Translations under genes and position numbers: made by a program | The notes under the pieces: model-generated | What the model saw: only the letters and a program-made list of their open reading frames with translations | The model's database searches: none | What the model was told of the DNA's origin: nothing | From: Streptococcus bovimastitidis | Lineage (GTDB): Bacteria > Bacillota > Bacilli > Lactobacillales > Streptococcaceae | Reading direction: 5' to 3' | Assembly (NCBI RefSeq): GCF_001885095.1 | Contig: NZ_LZDD01000005.1 | Coordinates: 1-43,664, forward strand | DNA length: 43,664 nucleotides | In this document: one piece after another, positions 42,081-43,664 of the stretch | Position numbering within the stretch: the stretch's first letter is position 1 | Layout: each line of letters opens with the position of its first letter

Positions 42081-43433
42081 ATGAAAGTTACCAAATTTGG
42101 CGGTAGTTCATTAGCCAGTGCTGAACAACTGAGTAAAGTTTTAGAAATCATTAAATCAGACAAGCAAAGAAAGTTTATCGTTGTCTCTGCACCAGGTAAG
42201 GAAAACCCAGTGGATACCAAAGTTACAGATAGCTTAATTGCATATCACGATGCCTATGTGACTGGAGCCGAATTAAGTGAGATTCAAAACTCGATTATTA
42301 ATCGCTTTAAAAGGATTATTGAAGCCCTACAAATTAATCCCAAATTAATTGATATTATCACTAAAGATATCTTGAGTCTCTCTCAACTCCCACAAGAAGA
42401 TAACCCTTACCTCTATGATACCTTCTTAGCTGCTGGGGAAAATAACAATGCAAAATTGGTAGCAGAATATTTCCGACAAAATGGCCTTAAAGCAAGATAT
42501 ATCAATCCAGGTCAAGCAGGACTGATCGTATCCAATGAACCACAAAATGCCCGAATTCTACCATCTAGCTATGATAAAATGGAAAAACTACGCGAATATG
42601 AGGGCATCTTGGTTATCCCAGGATTTTTCGGAATAACAGCCGATAATCATATTTGTACCTTCTCACGAGGAGGATCAGACATCACAGGTTCTCTCATCGC
42701 TGCCGCTACCAGCGCTGACCTCTATGAAAACTTCACTGATGTGGATGGCATGTTTGCAGCACACCCAGGAGTTGTCAAAAATCCACATTCTATTAAAGAA
42801 TTAACCTATAAGGAGATGCGAGAATTAGCCTATGCAGGTTTTTCGGTTCTCCATGATGAAGCACTCATACCAGCCTATCGAGGCCAAGTTCCATTAGTTA
42901 TTAAAAACACCAATAACCCAAGTCATCCGGGAACAAAAATCGTCCTTGAACGAAGTACAGATAAAAATCCCGTAGTTGGTATTTCTGGTGATGACAAATT
43001 TATCAGTATAAATATGTCAAAATACCTCATGAATAGGGAAGTTGGTTTTGGTCGTAAAGTCCTCCAAATCTTAGAAGATTTACACATTCGTTGGGAACAT
43101 ATGCCAACCGGTATCGATGATTTATCTATCGTTATCCGAGAACGTGAAATGACACCAATCAAAGAAAAAGAAATTCTAACCTATCTTACTCACAACTTAG
43201 AAGTCGATGAAGTCTCTGTAACCAAAAACCTTTCCATTATCATGATAGTTGGCGAAAACATGAAAAGCCATGTCGGTGTAACCGCCACAGCAACAAAAGC
43301 CCTATCAGAAAATAAAATCAATATCACTATGATTTCCCAAGGATCAAGCGAGGTCTCAGTCATGTTCGTTGTCAATTCCAAAGATGAGAAAAAGGCAATT
43401 AAAGCCCTATATCAAGCCTTTTTCAAAGAATAA
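42081..43433 (+). CDS. lysC: Aspartate kinase
   Basis: The ATG at 42081, behind AAAGGGGATT, is chosen because it begins the conserved KVTKFGGSSLA; an upstream start would include the promoter. The 450-residue enzyme has the kinase motifs KFGGSSLA, FSRGGSDITGSL and the DVDGMFAAHP substrate loop, and two C-terminal ACT domains (about 295-450, with MSKYLMNREVGFGRKVLQIL and ITMISQGSSEVSVMFVV) for feedback control. It starts synthesis of the aspartate family (Lys, Thr, Met). It is a single-gene unit. Confidence 0.93.
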   Translation: MKVTKFGGSSLASAEQLSKVLEIIKSDKQRKFIVVSAPGKENPVDTKVTDSLIAYHDAYVTGAELSEIQNSIINRFKRIIEALQINPKLIDIITKDILSLSQLPQEDNPYLYDTFLAAGENNNAKLVAEYFRQNGLKARYINPGQAGLIVSNEPQNARILPSSYDKMEKLREYEGILVIPGFFGITADNHICTFSRGGSDITGSLIAAATSADLYENFTDVDGMFAAHPGVVKNPHSIKELTYKEMRELAYAGFSVLHDEALIPAYRGQVPLVIKNTNNPSHPGTKIVLERSTDKNPVVGISGDDKFISINMSKYLMNREVGFGRKVLQILEDLHIRWEHMPTGIDDLSIVIREREMTPIKEKEILTYLTHNLEVDEVSVTKNLSIIMIVGENMKSHVGVTATATKALSENKINITMISQGSSEVSVMFVVNSKDEKKAIKALYQAFFKE

Positions 43434-43440
43434 AAATAAA

Positions 43441-43470
43441 CTCCAGTTGATTAGTCAACTGGAGTATTCT
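43441..43470 (+). terminator. Terminator of the aspartokinase gene
   Basis: CTCCAGTTGA/TCAACTGGAG form a perfect 10-bp stem with loop TTAG, followed by TATTCTTTT. Confidence 0.82.
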
Positions 43471-43544
43471 TTTCCATTTAAAATATCATTTTAACTAAGC
43501 AAAGTAAGTACAATATAGATTTTTCCCATCCCATTCCTCTAGCA

Positions 43545-43580
43545 ACCAAAAAAGAACATGACATCAATGTCATGTTCTTT
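43545..43580 (-). terminator. Terminator after tRNA-Arg
   Basis: AAAGAACATGACAT/ATGTCATGTTCTTT form a perfect 14-bp stem with loop CA; the T run follows on the minus strand. Confidence 0.85.
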
Positions 43581-43589
43581 GATATAAGA

Positions 43590-43663
43590 TGCACCCTAGA
43601 GGAGTCGAACCTCTAACCGCCTGATTCGTAGTCAGGTACTCTATCCAGTTGAGCTAAGGGTGC
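43590..43663 (-). tRNA. tRNA-Arg (anticodon ACG)
   Basis: A 74-nt tRNA: acceptor GCACCCT/AGGGTGC, D arm AGCTCAACTGGATAGAG, anticodon stem CCTGA/TCAGG with loop CTACGAA (anticodon ACG), T arm GGTTCGACTCC and discriminator A. CCA is not encoded. Confidence 0.94.
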
Positions 43664-43664
43664 T

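Overview
The window is a low-GC Firmicute chromosome. Its core genes and their order (mecA next to a gacO/rgpG-type GlcNAc-1-phosphate transferase, fakA-asp23-rpmB-fba, lytSR-lrgAB, pyrG-rpoE, tig, truA-pdxK) point to Streptococcus, probably the pyogenic group. The species cannot be fixed from sequence alone. Two mobile elements interrupt the core.

Region 1 (1 to about 7450) is the integrase end of a prophage or phage-like island whose left part lies outside the window. Early genes run leftward: Cro-like and other small DNA-binding proteins, a DUF771 protein and a replication initiator. The lysogeny genes run rightward: a CI/LexA-type repressor, a membrane-anchored DUF4041/GIY-YIG protein resembling the SNIPE anti-phage nuclease, and a tyrosine integrase. 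Two genes are broken (the initiator and a small gene next to the repressor promoter), so the element looks partly decayed. It abuts, and probably re-writes, the 3' end of the gacO/rgpG-like gene.

Region 2 (7402-18976) is core: cell-wall carbohydrate initiation (gacO/rgpG-like), the ClpC adaptor MecA, undecaprenyl-diphosphate phosphatase UppP, a DUF2207 membrane protein, a glutamine-type ABC transporter, a 38-residue small protein, an SPFH protein, fatty-acid kinase FakA, an Asp23 protein and ribosomal protein L28.

Region 3 (about 18977-27679) is a compact 8.7 kb integrative element in the 3' end of fba. It carries a tyrosine integrase, a small excisionase-like protein, a HUH replication/nicking protein, an FtsK/TcpA-like ATPase and candidate origin hairpins. 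Its cargo is unusual: one endonuclease/exonuclease/phosphatase-fold protein and three consecutive, unlike calcineurin-type metallophosphoesterases. The fba 3' end is present on both sides and encodes the same last residues (SANKA, stop) with only synonymous differences. The element therefore rebuilt the fba terminus on insertion and left the original end and terminator 8.7 kb away.

Region 4 (27662-43664) is core: fba, tRNA-Leu, an alpha/beta hydrolase, lrgAB with lytSR, pyrG with a CTP-type attenuator leader, rpoE, a HAD phosphatase, tig, mscS, a TIGR01440 protein, a probable vitamin-B6 ECF S-component with its kinase, truA, aspartokinase and tRNA-Arg.
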